From contig NC_058166.1 of NCBI RefSeq assembly GCF_020080835.1, positions 13,603,043 to 13,667,042 of the forward strand: 64,000 bases of DNA. The letters are read 5' to 3'. Positions within the stretch are counted from its first letter, which is position 1. Each line of letters starts with the position of its first letter. The stretch comes from Cotesia glomerata. Taxonomy: Eukaryota > Arthropoda > Insecta > Hymenoptera > Braconidae. Below the pieces are notes generated by a model, which did not search any database, was not told the origin of the DNA, and saw nothing but the letters and a program-made list of their open reading frames with translations. The translations under genes were made by a program, and so were the position numbers. This document shows, one piece after another, positions 43,945-55,301 of the stretch.

Positions 43945-46900
43945 GTGGGCAGAAAGAAAAGGGAAAGGAGTAAGAGGAGCAAAGAATGTACGTATCAGAT
44001 TTGCTTCTGGAACGTAGCTGGGGTGAAAAACAAAGAGGAGGATTTCTGGGTAGGTTTAAGAAAATGGGACATCGTAGTGTTACTTGAGACATGGGCTAAT
44101 AGTAAGAAATGGACGGAGGTGAGAGAGTCCTGGAAAAAGGGATTCAAATGGGACATACAGGAGGCAATAGTTCCCAAAGGAAGGGGTAGAGCAAGAGGAG
44201 GTATACTGATCGGAGTTAAAGAAGGAATAGAAGTAGGAAAAAAGGGGAAATGGGATATAGAAGGGTGGGTGGAAAGAGAGGTCAAACTAGGAGAAGAGTG
44301 GTGGTGGGTAGTAGGGGCATACATCAATGAAGATCTAGACAGGAAGAAAAAGCTCATGAGCAGGTGGATGGATGAGGCATGGGATAGACGAATACTAATC
44401 GGAGGGGATGTTAATGCCAGAACTGGAACAGACGGAGGAATTAAAGTCGGAAAAGGACATGAAGAATGTAGTATAAGAAAATCGAAAGACAAAGTAATCA
44501 ATAAGGAGGGAAAGGAGCTATGTAGATTCATAGAGGAAAGAGGATGGGCAATTTTAAATGGATGTATTGAAGGAGACGAAGAAGGAGAATGGACTTTCGT
44601 AGGGGAAAGAGGCTGTTCTGTAATAGATGTGGTGATAAGTGATGAGAGAAACCGTGATAAGATATTAGAATTAAAAGTAGAAGATAGAACAGAGTCCGAC
44701 CACCTCCCGGTTTCGGTGAAGGTAATAGCTAAAGGGAGTAGAGAAGAAAAGAAAGACAGGGAGACAAGGCAGGGGACAGGTAGAGGATTATGGACCAAAG
44801 AAGGAATAGAAAACTTTCAAGAAGGTCTAAAAGACGAAGAGACAACTAGAGGGAGTGTTGAAGAAGAATGGGAAAGCCTAAAAGGGAAAATCAAAAAAGC
44901 AATCAAGAAGTCACTGAAAAAAGGGACTAGAGTAAGAGGAAACTCGGGTTAGTGGGACGAGGAATGCAGAATAGAAAAATCTAAACTAGGAAAAGCTCTA
45001 AGGAAATTTAAGGGTGGGAAAATGATAAGAGAAGATTACATTAAGGAGAAGAAGCAATACAGAAAAGTCTGCGAAAGAAAGAAAGAACAGGAAAGGCAAA
45101 TGTGGGAGGACCAGGTCAAAAACGCAAGAACAGAAGAGCAGATTTGGAAGATCGTAAACGAAGGGAGGAAGAAGAGAGACGGGATTAATAAAGATATAAA
45201 GATGGAAACATGGGATGTGCACTTCAAAGAGACCTTTGGGGGAGTAGAAGAGAGGAGAAGCTGGGAAGGGGTGATGGAGGAAGAAACGGAGGAGGAAGAA
45301 GAGCTAGGAGACATTGAACTAGAGGAAGTTAGAGAAGTGGTAAAAAAATTAAAAGATCACAAGGCAATGGGGGGAGATGGAATTCCAAACGAAGTCTGGA
45401 AATATGGAGGAGAAACGATTGAGGCTGAATTATGGAGTATATGCCAAAAGGTATGGAGGAGGGAGGGATGGCCGAAAGAGTGGAATGACGGAATAGTAGT
45501 TCCAATTAAGAAAAAGGGGTTGGGAAAGGAGGCAAGTGACTACAGAGGCATTACAATCACACAGACTGCCTACAAGGTGTATGTGGGTATTCTCGAGAAA
45601 AGGTTGAGAGAGGAGGTGGAAGGAAAAGGGAGGTTGCCGATATCACAGGCGGGATTCAGAAAGAAAAGAGGGACAATAGACAATATCTATGCCCTGAACT
45701 ACTTGATCAACCGTGAAATACATAAGGAAAAAGGGAAATTGGTGGTTCTGTTTGTGGACTTCAAGGCTGCCTTTGACTCAGTGGACAGGACGGAATTGGT
45801 AGAAAGAATGAAAAAGAGAGGTGTAAATATAGGCTTAGTGAAGAGATGCGAGGAAGTTCTGAAGGAAACGAACGGCAGGGTGAGGGTGGGGAAAGATCTA
45901 GGGGAGAAGTTCTGGACAGTAAAGGGAGTCAGACAGGGATGCCCTCTGAGCCCGCTGCTGTTCATTCTTTTTCTAGCAGATCTAGATGAAGAATTAAAGA
46001 AAGGAAGATGGGGAGGTGTGGAACTTTCAGGGGGAGAAAAAATATATTCCTTAGCATATGCTGACGATATAGCTCTTCTAGCAAAAAATGAGGATGAGAT
46101 GAAGGGGCTAATGAGAACTTTAGAAAGATACGTTGAAAGGAAAAAGCTGGAGGTTAACGTGGCAAAAACGAAAGTGATGAGGTGTAGAAAAGGAGGAGGC
46201 AGAAAAAGGAAAGTGTTCTGGAACTTGGGAGGGAAGGAGGTAGAAGAAGTTGATAGGTACACATATCTTGGATACGTGCTCAGAGCTAATGGTGAACAGG
46301 ATTTACATATACGGGAGAGAGTAGCCAAGGGAGCAAGAATGTTAGGACAGGTATGGGGGCAGGGAAAAAGGAAGTTCGGAAAGGACTGGACAAAGAAAGT
46401 TTGGCTGTTTGACAAACTAGTATGGTCGGTTCTTTGCTACGGAGTAGAGATATGGGGGTGGAAAGCTAGAGAAGAGGTAGAAAAGCTTCACGACAGGTAT
46501 CTGAGATGGGTGATGGGGGTCTCGAGGAGTGTAGCCGGGTATTTGGTCAGAGAGGAGCTTCAGAGAGATAGGCTGGAAGGAAAAGCAGGCATCAGGGCGT
46601 GGAGCTTCGAAAAAAGAGCTGTAGAGGGAGGAGGAGGGGAAATAGTAAGAAGATGCAGATTGGAAATGATAAAGAGAATCAAAGCGGGTAGAGGGCTTTG
46701 CGGATGGGAAGCGGAGAGAAAAGAGTACTTCGAGAATAGAGGATGGAGTCTAGACGAGGTGGAAAGAAGGTGGGAAGCGGGCACGATGAGAGGGGAAGAA
46801 CTGGTGAACATAGAAAAAAGGAGGCAGGAAAGGGAGAGATGGGAAAAGATTCTGGTTTCGGAAAGCAATAGAGATTATAAATTTATTAAAGAAAAGGGTA

Positions 46901-47193
46901 TACCGGGATATCTGAAGAAGGGTTGAAGTGAGGATAGATGGTGTAGAATGGCTAGATTTAGGCTCGGAGATTTCCTAAAAGGGGGGAGATACTGGGAGGA
47001 AAGAGGAAAAAGGTTATGTGAGGTATGTGGGAGGGAAGAGGAGACTTGGGAACATGTTTGGGAAGTGTGTTCAGGGATGGGGCTTGAAAAAGGCTGGCAG
47101 GAGATGAGAATGGAGGTTCTGGGAGGAGAAGGGGAAGGAGAGGAATGGATTAAAGGGATAGAAACGTTATGGGGTCGCTCAAGGATGGAGTAG
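43945..47193 (+). pseudogene. LINE B ORF2: endonuclease and reverse transcriptase with two stops
   Basis: The endonuclease part contains ICFWNVAGVKNKE, RILIGGDVNARTG and SDHLPVSV (catalytic Asn/Asp/His pattern of APE type). The reverse transcriptase has KAMGGDGIPNEVWKYG, FVDFKAAFDSVDR, RQGCPLSPLLF and the catalytic LAYADDIALLA. After it comes a C-terminal CEVCGREEETWEHVWEVC Cys-His motif. TAG at 44950-44952 and TGA at 46924-46926 interrupt one continuous frame; the latter is probably a lost Trp. The first codon near 43945 is GTG, so the true start is uncertain. Long antisense open frames here are composition artefacts. Confidence 0.85.
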
Positions 47194-47700
47194 GGTATTC
47201 AAACAAATTATTAGAGTAGTTAAAGGTAAAAGTAGAAGAATACAGCGGAAACGGAAGTCAAGAGGATGAGTGTGGATGGATGATGTATGAGAGAAATAGC
47301 GGTTTTTTCTTGGCCTCGGCCTTCTTTTTTTCCCGCTTCTGTTTTTTCTGTTTTTTCTTTTAGTTAAATAAGGTGATAGATGTATATATATTGATAGCGC
47401 TGATTTCTCGATCTCTGTAACTAGGTTAAGACTCGATGTATATAGAATATAAGATAGCTAAAATTAAGTATGTAATTTTTGTAAGCGGAACGGGGGTCCG
47501 CTATTGTACCCCTAATTTTGGGCAATAAATTCTATTATTATATTATAAGTATATCGAGTGGACTGCTTCTAGAAGAACTCTTCTCTTTTTTGTTCTTGGT
47601 CCCATGGTGTTGGTCATAATTCTTGCTAGGCTAGACACCGTCTTGCTGGCTTTCTGGCATGCATTATCGAGGTGTTCGCGAAAAGATAGTTTCTCGTCTA

Positions 47701-49064
47701 TAGGGCTTCACACGAGAGTGAGATTTGTCTTGTCTCGTCTCGTTCTCGTCTCGGAAAAGCGAGACGAGACGTTTTTGAAAATATTATCATAAATATATAT
47801 ATAGATAATATATATATTATCATAAAATATTATTATACCGAGACCACATATAGCGCAACCCGAGAGTCTCGTTCTTAGTCTCGTAAAACTTTTTTTTTGA
47901 AGTTTTTATTAGAAAAATTAGAAAAGATCCACATAGAGAACAATAAATTTTACAAACTATAAAATCTGGAGACCATCTGTGAAAAAGTTTTTTGTAACTT
48001 TAAAAAAAAAAAATACTCAAAGTTGAAACTCTAATTTTTGAAGTATACGTATTAATATTTATGTTCTATATCGTAGTATGTCAATACAAAACATCATGGC
48101 ATCCTTAGCCGAGTATGATTTTTTCATATTTTTACTTCAACAAGTATATTAACAAATATTTTTAACTATAATCAAATCCTTCTATCAGTGCATACAATAA
48201 ACTTTTCTTATATATGACTTATCCTTTTTCAACAACTATATAAAACAATTAAATATAAAGAGTTTCTATTATAATCGCCAATGTGTTATGTCAATATAAT
48301 ATTTCAAAAGAATATCAATTATTATAGTTGTTACAAATTTGCGATAATTAACGTTATATTTCAAGAAAAAATAGAATTTACAAGTATAAAAACTAATCTC
48401 ATTATTAAGGTAGTTGTAGCGTGATAGGCATTTCAACAGAAAATTATGAAATTTTTTTTATTGAAAGATAAATATATTAATAATTCACTACCAAAATTTC
48501 AGATCAATTGACCGCACCGTTTTTGAGTAATTAATTTTTGAAATTGCATCTTTTACACGTAGTGGTATAGAGAGATGATAAAGTTAGTATGAAATCTTTG
48601 GCCCACTCGAGTGAATTATTAATATATTTCTTTCAATAAAAAAAATTTCATAATTTTCTGTTGAAATGCCTATCACGCTACAACTACCTTAATTCAGTAC
48701 TTAACGGACAACTTTTATTGCCACTAAATCTCGATGTTTTGAAAATTAAGTCTCTATTTGGACATCTGCAGATTCCATGGAGGAATTTTTTGTTTTTTCC
48801 TGTATTTTTTGTAGTAAATATATGAACAATTATTGTATACACCTGCGGGAGTATATATAATAGAATTGGTCGAACACTCAAGCATTTGGTAAGAAACTTA
48901 ATAGAAAATTCTTAACATTTAGAACTAAGCGAGACGAGACGAGACGAGACAACTGGTAATGAGACGAGATCGAGACTCGAACGAGACTTAATTTTTTCGG
49001 AATTGACGAGACCGAGACGAGATTTTTGATACTCTCGCCTACTCTCGTCTCGTGTGAAGCCCTA
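47701..49064. mobile_element. hAT-type non-autonomous transposon, perfect 8-bp TSD
   Basis: 1,364 bp with ends TAGGGCTTCACACGAGA and the complement. CTCGTCTA flanks it at 47693-47700 and 49065-49072. LINE A1 carries the uninterrupted site (CTCGTCTATCATTACCCC), proving insertion and duplication. Subterminal GAGACGAGAC repeats are dense on both sides. No transposase ORF; the interior hosts a TTAA MITE. Confidence 0.92.
48409..48688. mobile_element. TTAA-flanked MITE with GGTAGTTGTAGCGTG ends
   Basis: 280 bp between TTAA at 48405-48408 and 48689-48692, with inverted ends of about 60 bases. Related to the element at 27712-28176. It is nested within the hAT-type element, hence younger than it. 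Confidence 0.85.
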
Positions 49065-49242
49065 CTCGTCTATCATTACCCCCAGATAGCGCAGGGCCCT
49101 TGTTGACGTTAGTGTTGTTCCTCCCATGTCCACAGCGAATGGTTTTGGGAACCATTTTTGACGAGTCAGAACGACCATCTCGGTTTTGTGCTTGGCGAGT
49201 TTCAGGTGGTGTTTATCGAGCCATGTCTCGACGGCATCAATG

Positions 49243-50206
49243 CACGGAGAAAAAAATTTTGCTATAGGAACTCTATAGTAGTTAGTTAGTTGTAAAAAGT
49301 TCCAGTAGGTTAACGTATTCTTATAGTAACAATACCGTTTGGCTCCTGCAACTCTACATCGTTGAGCTCTGAGAGCTAAACGCTATTTACCTCTCACAAC
49401 TCTACAGGATCGTTCTGAGACTATAACAAATTTTTGGAAGTCTGCTTAATAATTTTTTTTTACGATTTAGCATTGATAATTTAATAAATACATGCAGCAG
49501 AATGAATTTATATTGTCAACAATAATTGTATATGACAAATAAGAATAGTATTATAATAGAAAGAAAATAATAATAGAACTTATATTACAAATAAAAATTA
49601 TTTGTAAAATAAACATATGGTCGTCACAAAATTATCTTATTTTCTTAATTATATCAATAAATATTGGACATAAAATCATTACCGTATATGCACGAGAAAA
49701 GATAAATAAACGAAAACAAATTTTATTTTGTGTTAAATTGGGTCTTTTGAATGTATTCCGATAACTTATCACTTATCACAATATATTCAACTAATAAATT
49801 AAATTAATAGTCACTGCAAATGAACCTTGAAAAACCATAAATACAAAACTGTTCTAACGAAATTCAATTTGACAAAAAAAAAACCTATTTCCTTAAATAA
49901 ATAAATTGGGAACTTAATTGTCCTCATATATTTTTAATAATATAGATTAGTAACAAAATAATTATGTTTGGCATTTTAGAAGGTTATGAAATACGTCAGC
50001 GCACTCTACTACTGTGCAACGTAGAGCGCTCTCAACTATACCGTTTGGCTCTGAGAACAATCCCGTAGAGCTCTGAGAGCTCAACAACATTGAGTTATCA
50101 GAACTAAATAACATTTTGTTACTGTAACTCTACAACGAATAGTAAACTGTGTATAGTTGTGGTAACTCTACAGTTAGGTTACCAGAACGAAATTTTTTTT
50201 TCCGTG
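49243..50206. mobile_element. 964-bp CACGGA-type element, TG duplication
   Basis: Starts CACGGAGAAAAAAATTTTG and ends with the complement. TG lies at 49241-49242 and 50207-50208. LINE A1 shows the empty site (TCAATGGTTTCCC). Imperfect internal repeats around CTCTGAGAGCT and CTCTACA are present on both sides. No ORF. Confidence 0.9.
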
Positions 50207-50245
50207 TGGTTTCCCGAACTAGTAGTTCGGCCTCCTCTACGCTAG

Positions 50246-50930
50246 TGTGTGTGTGTGTGTGAGTGAGTGTGTGAAAGTATGTGAACCGCTTATAACTTTT
50301 GAACGGCTCATCCGATTTTATAGCGGTTGGTGCCATTTGAAAGGGCATGGCTAAACTTAGATTTTGAGTATAATTTGGACCGATTCGGATCAGTAAATTT
50401 TGAGAAATCTTAAAAAAACTAAAAAGAAAAATTTTTTCAAATGTGGTTTTTTTTTGATAACTTTTAAACGGCTCCACTGATCGATTCCAAAAACTCATCA
50501 GCTGTAGACAATGAAAAACTACGTCGATCGCCACCAAGCTGGTCGAAATCGGTTAATTCGTTCGAGAGATATCGTGACCGAAAGAAAACCGAAAAAAGTG
50601 TTTTTTCAAAATTACTCCGAAATTTTTTGTTCGATTAATTAAAATTTCAAAATTCTTTATGAGGCTGATAAAACTGCGTCGAATGCTGCCAACCGCGTGA
50701 AAATCGGTTGATCCATTCAAAAGTTATTGCAGTTTGAAAATTCCAAAAGTAGTGTTCTATGAACTTTCTATCAGACTTTTGAGCTCGAAGAGCTCAAGTG
50801 CATAGAAATACTATCTCTTTGAGCTCAGCAAGCTAAAAATATCACATAAATTATATTTTGAGCTCAAAAATCTCAAAAACGTCATAAGTACAATTTTAAG
50901 CGCCCAGGTATAGAATTAGCGGGAAGTTGC
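50246..50930. mobile_element. AACTTCCCGC element, partial inverted copy
   Basis: Begins at a GT microsatellite next to LINE A2 and runs to GCGGGAAGTT at about 50930. Matches 33938-34680 in reverse complement, including CTCATCCGATTTTA-type motifs, but lacks the part beyond the microsatellite and lacks the nested MITE. Confidence 0.6.
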
Positions 50931-50941
50931 AGGGATGGCCT

Positions 50942-52538
50942 TGTAACGGGGTGGTTAGCCCTGTCCAATTGGTCACCCCTTTCCTCGTTGAAAAGGGCGC
51001 CACTGGGATTTTATACTCGGTGTCCCAGAAACCGGGGAGCATGAGAAGGAAAGATCGGGTCGTGAGAAGTTGAGAAAGGCTGTAAAAGTAATGCTGAGAA
51101 ACAATTATTAACAATTAACAATTCAATTATTTATTTAATATAAACAATTTAACTCTAACAAAATTTCTTAAAATATTGCCCTTAAAATTAACCTATCAAT
51201 CACTAAATTTGAGAACCTCTCACCTACGCAGGCACTTGCCAAAACTTACAACTAAATATCATTAAATTCTTTTAAACATAGATCATTACGCATCTATCTT
51301 CTTAATTTCTTAACTCAACATAGACCATTACGCATCTATCTTCAATTTCTTAACTCAACATAGACCATTACGCATCTATCTTTAATTTCCTAATTCAATC
51401 ATAGACCATTACGCATCTAGATTCTTAATTTCTTAATTTAATCATAGACCATTACGCATCTAGATTCTTAATTTCTTAATTTAATCATAGACCATTACGC
51501 ATCTAGATTATTAATTTCTTAAACCCTCGTCCAACTGACGGAATAACAAACAACATATTTTACCCAATAAAACTTCTCAATACTTCGTATTTTCCAAAAT
51601 TCCAAAATTACGCCTAACAATTACTTAACAGAAAATTCGGACCTTCGATTTTAATTCATTAAATTCATTAATACATCTTCTTAACTAAATTTAATTTATC
51701 ATAGCCAACAGGCCTATAATAAATTACTTATAAATTCTTTACCAATAAATTAACAACTTATCCATTAAATATAAAAGTCCAGCGACAAAACTAACTACTT
51801 GACCTTGACGATAGAAACTAAAGTACGAATTTGCTAATACAAAGATGACCGCTCAAGAAATTAAATTTAATTATTTTGGCCTCTTAATTAAATTATTAAT
51901 TAATTTGGCCTAAAATAACTCAGAATACCTGACAACTGAAACCGGTACTCCAGCGATGAAATCTTTTCCCAGTAGAAAGAAAATGACGGGATCAGCTCCA
52001 CTGTGCCTGCTGACTTCCAAAGCTCCAGAAACTCGTGTCACCAAATTACACCCAGCTCCCAATCTTATCCTCGATCAATTTATCCTAGAAATTCCAGTAA
52101 ATAAATATTTCGAATAAGACGAAGATCGTCAGCCAAATGGCCTAACGACAAGTAATTTTTAACAAAATACCAGACAATAAAATTTAATCGCTTCGTTCCA
52201 TTCGTGAAGCCTTAAGAAATCAACTACTTACTTGTCTCAGAAAAATATCCCACGCTGGAATACAGTTACCCAACGTACTCGCAAAATTTTACCGGAAGAA
52301 AGAGAGTCTTGACACAACACCCGGCGTTTTTATAACCTCTCCTCGTGCTCTCCAACTTTCCTATCTTCGCTCCCGCGCTTCATTTTCCGGGGACTGTAGT
52401 AGGGACTTTCGATTAGCACGCCCGGTGACAAGTCGAAACTACTTGTCAAAAATCGAAAGGTAAGGGAAAGCCCTGACCTACCATGCGTTAATTAAGTGGT
52501 CGATAATGACCCCGGGAAGTTCGATTTTCCCTGTTACA
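50942..52538. mobile_element. Solo LTR, 1,597 bp, GCCT duplication
   Basis: Begins TGTAACGGGG and ends CCCTGTTACA, the TG...CA ends of an LTR. GCCT is duplicated at 50938-50941 and 52539-52542. The paralogous stretch at about 33905-33940 (reverse strand) has the uninterrupted site GGGATGGCCTTTA. No gag or pol is present. A tandem array occupies its middle. Coding strand unknown. Confidence 0.85.
51271..51525. repeat. Tandem repeat CATAGACCATTACGCATCTA inside the solo LTR
   Basis: Five to six units of about 45 bases sharing CATAGACCATTACGCATCTA followed by an AT linker. Confidence 0.85.
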
Positions 52539-52564
52539 GCCTTTAGGGTAAACCGTTTTACTAA

Positions 52565-54720
52565 TTTTTTATTGATAAATTTAACCCAAAAAATAATTTT
52601 TTTGGAACACATACATTACAATAGGCTACATTTTCTTCGAATACTTACTTCAACATATTTAATTTTACATTGAAGATAGTAGGATTTTTTTTTGGCTTCA
52701 TAAATAAAAGAAAGTTTAACGAAAGTAAAATTTCCATAGACTTCTTTTCATACCTAAGTACCAAAATATTACAATGACATTAAAGGTGTATTATTATATT
52801 CTTTAAGGTATTAAATTCAAAGAGCCATTATTTATTTCTTGGATTTGAGTAAATATCTGTACTTAAGATCTCATTAAGAGTGTATACAAACTAATTGTAA
52901 ATTTTAAAGAAATATCAATTAGCCTTAATAACTTTAATAACTTGGTAAATTTTGCTAATTTTTACCTGGCTAAGGTTCGCTCAAATTATAAACTCCCCAC
53001 TCCCTTTCCCTCTGACCATCCAACAGTAGAAGAATCAATGACAAACGTTTATTACCGGAGGAAGGAGTAAGACCCTAATGAATTTTTGAAAGAAGGGAGC
53101 CTCAAGAGTTTACCTTCTGAATCGCTTCAAGAACTCAAATCATTCTTACGACAAAGTTCGAAGTGCAACAATCTGCAAATTCAAACCAAATTTTTCTAAG
53201 CCTTACATATACTTGTGTATTATTCAATTACTCAAACAGAAAAATGGCAGTGAACAGTTGTGATTTGAAAATGATTGAGAAGTTAGTGAAATCCGGAGAT
53301 TTGAATATCAACTCGGTACTTCCTTGTGATCAGTACCGAGAAATAAGTGTGCTCCAGTTCGCTATCATGAACTCGGGCGAGGAACTCATCGACTTTCTAC
53401 TGAACAAAAACGTAGAGCTGAATATTAGCACTGTCTTCTTGGGAACGGCACTCCACGTGGCCATCAAGGAGAAGAACCTTGAAGTAGTGAAGAAGTTAGT
53501 TTTTTCTGGAGCTGACGTCAACGTAAGACCAAGTCATTACGAGAGGTTGCCGCCACTTCACCGTGCCATTCAATGTGGTGATTACGAGATCACCAAGTTC
53601 CTGGTGATGTCAGGAGCAAACGTAAGCGTCTCGGCCTACAAAGAGGCGTCAATAACGGGTTGCTATCACTGGTCTCCTTTGAATATAGCAATTTCGAAGA
53701 AGGACATTCGTGTGATTCAATTGTTGTTAAAGAACAACGCCACCATCGATCAAGGATCATACGGGGTGAAATCTTCCCTTCACTTGGCTGCAAGTACCAG
53801 CAGCATTGAGATTCTCCAAATCCTGGAGAACTTTGGAGCGAAGTTCAACATCATCAAGGATGGGGAATACACGGAGGAGTTTGAAGAAGCCATGCGTCAG
53901 GACAACATCGACATTTTTAAGCTTTTTGTTAAAAAATGCCCTAATTTTTTGGAAATTTCCGATTTGTGTGGTGAAACTGTGGCTCGCCAGGCTATTATAT
54001 TAGGCAGTAAAAATATTTTAAATTATTTACTGGACTGCGGGGTAGACATTAATGTGGTCAACAACGACGACTCAAGTTTGCTTGACATTGCCATGGAAAT
54101 GAGTATCCACCTGGCTGACCTGACCTTCAATCAAGAGCGGCAGGATCCATCTTCGGCAATGATCAAGACAATTCAAGATCACATTATTAAATTATCTGCA
54201 GCCGGTGAATTTGTCACTGAAAAATATTTAAAAGCTGTGGATGGCGAGCATTTTCAATCATTTCGTGACAAGTGCGAGAAGGAAATCGGTGAAATGAAAA
54301 TCCAAAAAATAAGAAACTCGAATTTAAGTTATTTTAGTGTATTTAAAAAAAATGTACATAGGTTAGCTGTAGGTTTAACAAATTTAGACTGCATAAATAA
54401 GGACGAAATATTAGCCGAATTTCCAGTGTATGGTGGTTATATATTTGAAAAATTAAGAAGAGCATTTGACAGAAAAGAGCTGCTGAAAAATGCTGAAGTC
54501 TTGTATGATATTTTTTACATGGATTTACCTTCCTTAGTTGTAAGAGATATTTTCAATTATTTGAGTGATTTTGATTTAAGATTTTTCTCTGAATCATTGT
54601 ATAAAGTGTATAAATAATATTGTAAATATATAAATATATTCTAGATTAAGTGTTTTTAATTTGTTTAATGTAAATAATAAAAATTAACTATTTAATCATA
54701 ACTATTGTAATTTTTTTATC
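52565..54720 (+). repeat. Right arm of the 2.15-kb ankyrin-PRANC inverted repeat
   Basis: Reverse-complement partner of 30465-32605, separated from it by about 20 kb. The few differences include five amino-acid changes and one stop codon in the gene. Confidence 0.9.
53244..54617 (+). CDS. Ankyrin-repeat protein with C-terminal PRANC (F-box-like) domain, copy 2
   Basis: Intronless, 457 codons from ATG 53244. It is the same protein as copy 1 except for A-to-T (EASITGCYH), N-to-S (AMEMSIHL), S-to-G (VYGGYI), L-to-F (RRAFDRK) and H-to-Y (EVLYDIF). The C-terminus ends FFSESLYKVYK because the codon after SE is TCA, not TAA. Ankyrin repeats occupy roughly residues 1-320 and the PRANC region follows. 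It lies in the sense orientation of the Ig gene 2 intron. A complete frame in both copies after duplication suggests selection or very recent copying; sequence alone cannot separate these. Possible roles by family analogy are interference with host signalling or ubiquitin-dependent turnover. Confidence 0.88.
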   Translation: MAVNSCDLKMIEKLVKSGDLNINSVLPCDQYREISVLQFAIMNSGEELIDFLLNKNVELNISTVFLGTALHVAIKEKNLEVVKKLVFSGADVNVRPSHYERLPPLHRAIQCGDYEITKFLVMSGANVSVSAYKEASITGCYHWSPLNIAISKKDIRVIQLLLKNNATIDQGSYGVKSSLHLAASTSSIEILQILENFGAKFNIIKDGEYTEEFEEAMRQDNIDIFKLFVKKCPNFLEISDLCGETVARQAIILGSKNILNYLLDCGVDINVVNNDDSSLLDIAMEMSIHLADLTFNQERQDPSSAMIKTIQDHIIKLSAAGEFVTEKYLKAVDGEHFQSFRDKCEKEIGEMKIQKIRNSNLSYFSVFKKNVHRLAVGLTNLDCINKDEILAEFPVYGGYIFEKLRRAFDRKELLKNAEVLYDIFYMDLPSLVVRDIFNYLSDFDLRFFSESLYKVYK

Positions 54721-55301
54721 CTTACAACTGCTTGTTACTGTGCTTGGGGAGCCAATATCAGTTGAGCACTACTGTTGAGTTCCCTCTCTACCATCAGTCC
54801 GGGTAGCGAACGCGCTCGCTTTATCGAAAATCCGCTCGCGTTCAACTTGCTATTATTTGACCCCAATCAAAAATTAATTTTTTTCAAAATAGCCAAGTTT
54901 TTCGCAATTAAATTCTAGATTTTTTAGAGTAGGTTGGAGTGCTGTAGTAAATTTAGTTTCGGAGATATTGGCTTCCAAACAGAAAGCGGTTTTTTGATTT
55001 TTAAAAATCAAATTTTTGAGATAAAAATTTTGAAAAGTATTAAAAATGTTTCTTTTATTACCAGAAATATGTGGAAAAAATCAAAAATGAAATCGATTGA
55101 TTTTTCAGCTTGCTAGCTCAATTTGTTTATAAAACTTCGATTGTTAATAACTAATAAACTATTAGTCTGACGGGAATTTACCCAGAAGCAAAATTGTAGA
55201 TTTTTTTAAGCTCTACAAATTTTTTTGTGGAAACTTAACCCGCCAGATTAATAGTTTCAGAGATAGTTAATTTTTAATTTACGTTTTTTTTGTTTGCCTA
55301 T
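54721..55301. other. Unassigned sequence right of the ankyrin arm
   Basis: A short G+C-richer start (54750-54850, AACGCGCTCGCTTTATCG) followed by AT-rich sequence. No gene or transposon ends recognised. Confidence 0.4.

Larger units (their letters stand above)
42572..47538 (+). mobile_element. LINE B, nearly full-length non-LTR retrotransposon nested in LINE A2
   Basis: About 4.97 kb on the plus strand with 5' UTR, ORF1, ORF2 and 3' UTR with AATAAA. It is flanked by TATATTATAAGTATATCG at 42554-42571 and 47539-47556, read as an 18-bp target duplication. Base composition is strongly purine-rich on the coding strand, unlike LINE A. The lesions are one ORF1 frameshift and two ORF2 stop codons, so the copy is recent but dead. 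Confidence 0.8.
41648..50245 (-). mobile_element. R1-like LINE copy A2, 5'-truncated and split by three insertions
   Basis: Pieces of one minus-strand LINE lie at 50209-50245, 49065-49242, 47557-47700 and 41648-42553. Placed in order they follow the RT-to-C-terminus of copy A1 without gaps. They are separated by a CACGGA-type element (49243-50206), a hAT-type element (47701-49064) and LINE B (42572-47538). The 5' side is cut at a GT microsatellite at 50246. Confidence 0.85.

Noticed and set aside
43995..46868. Long minus-strand ORFs of 60-267 codons across LINE B
   Set aside because: They are Ser/Pro/Phe/Leu-rich mirror images of the purine-rich LINE ORFs and match no family.
51271..51525. 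CRISPR-like array
   Set aside because: The units are contiguous tandem repeats inside an LTR, without distinct spacers, in an insect genome.
53163..53243. N-terminal extension of the ankyrin proteins
   Set aside because: The longer frame begins with GTG, not ATG. The first ATG in good context is MAVNSC at 53244 (31926 in copy 1).
30465..54720. Possible integrated polydnavirus segment
   Set aside because: Ankyrin genes are common in polydnaviruses, but these carry PRANC domains, and no segment junction motifs, direct terminal repeats or other viral genes were seen.
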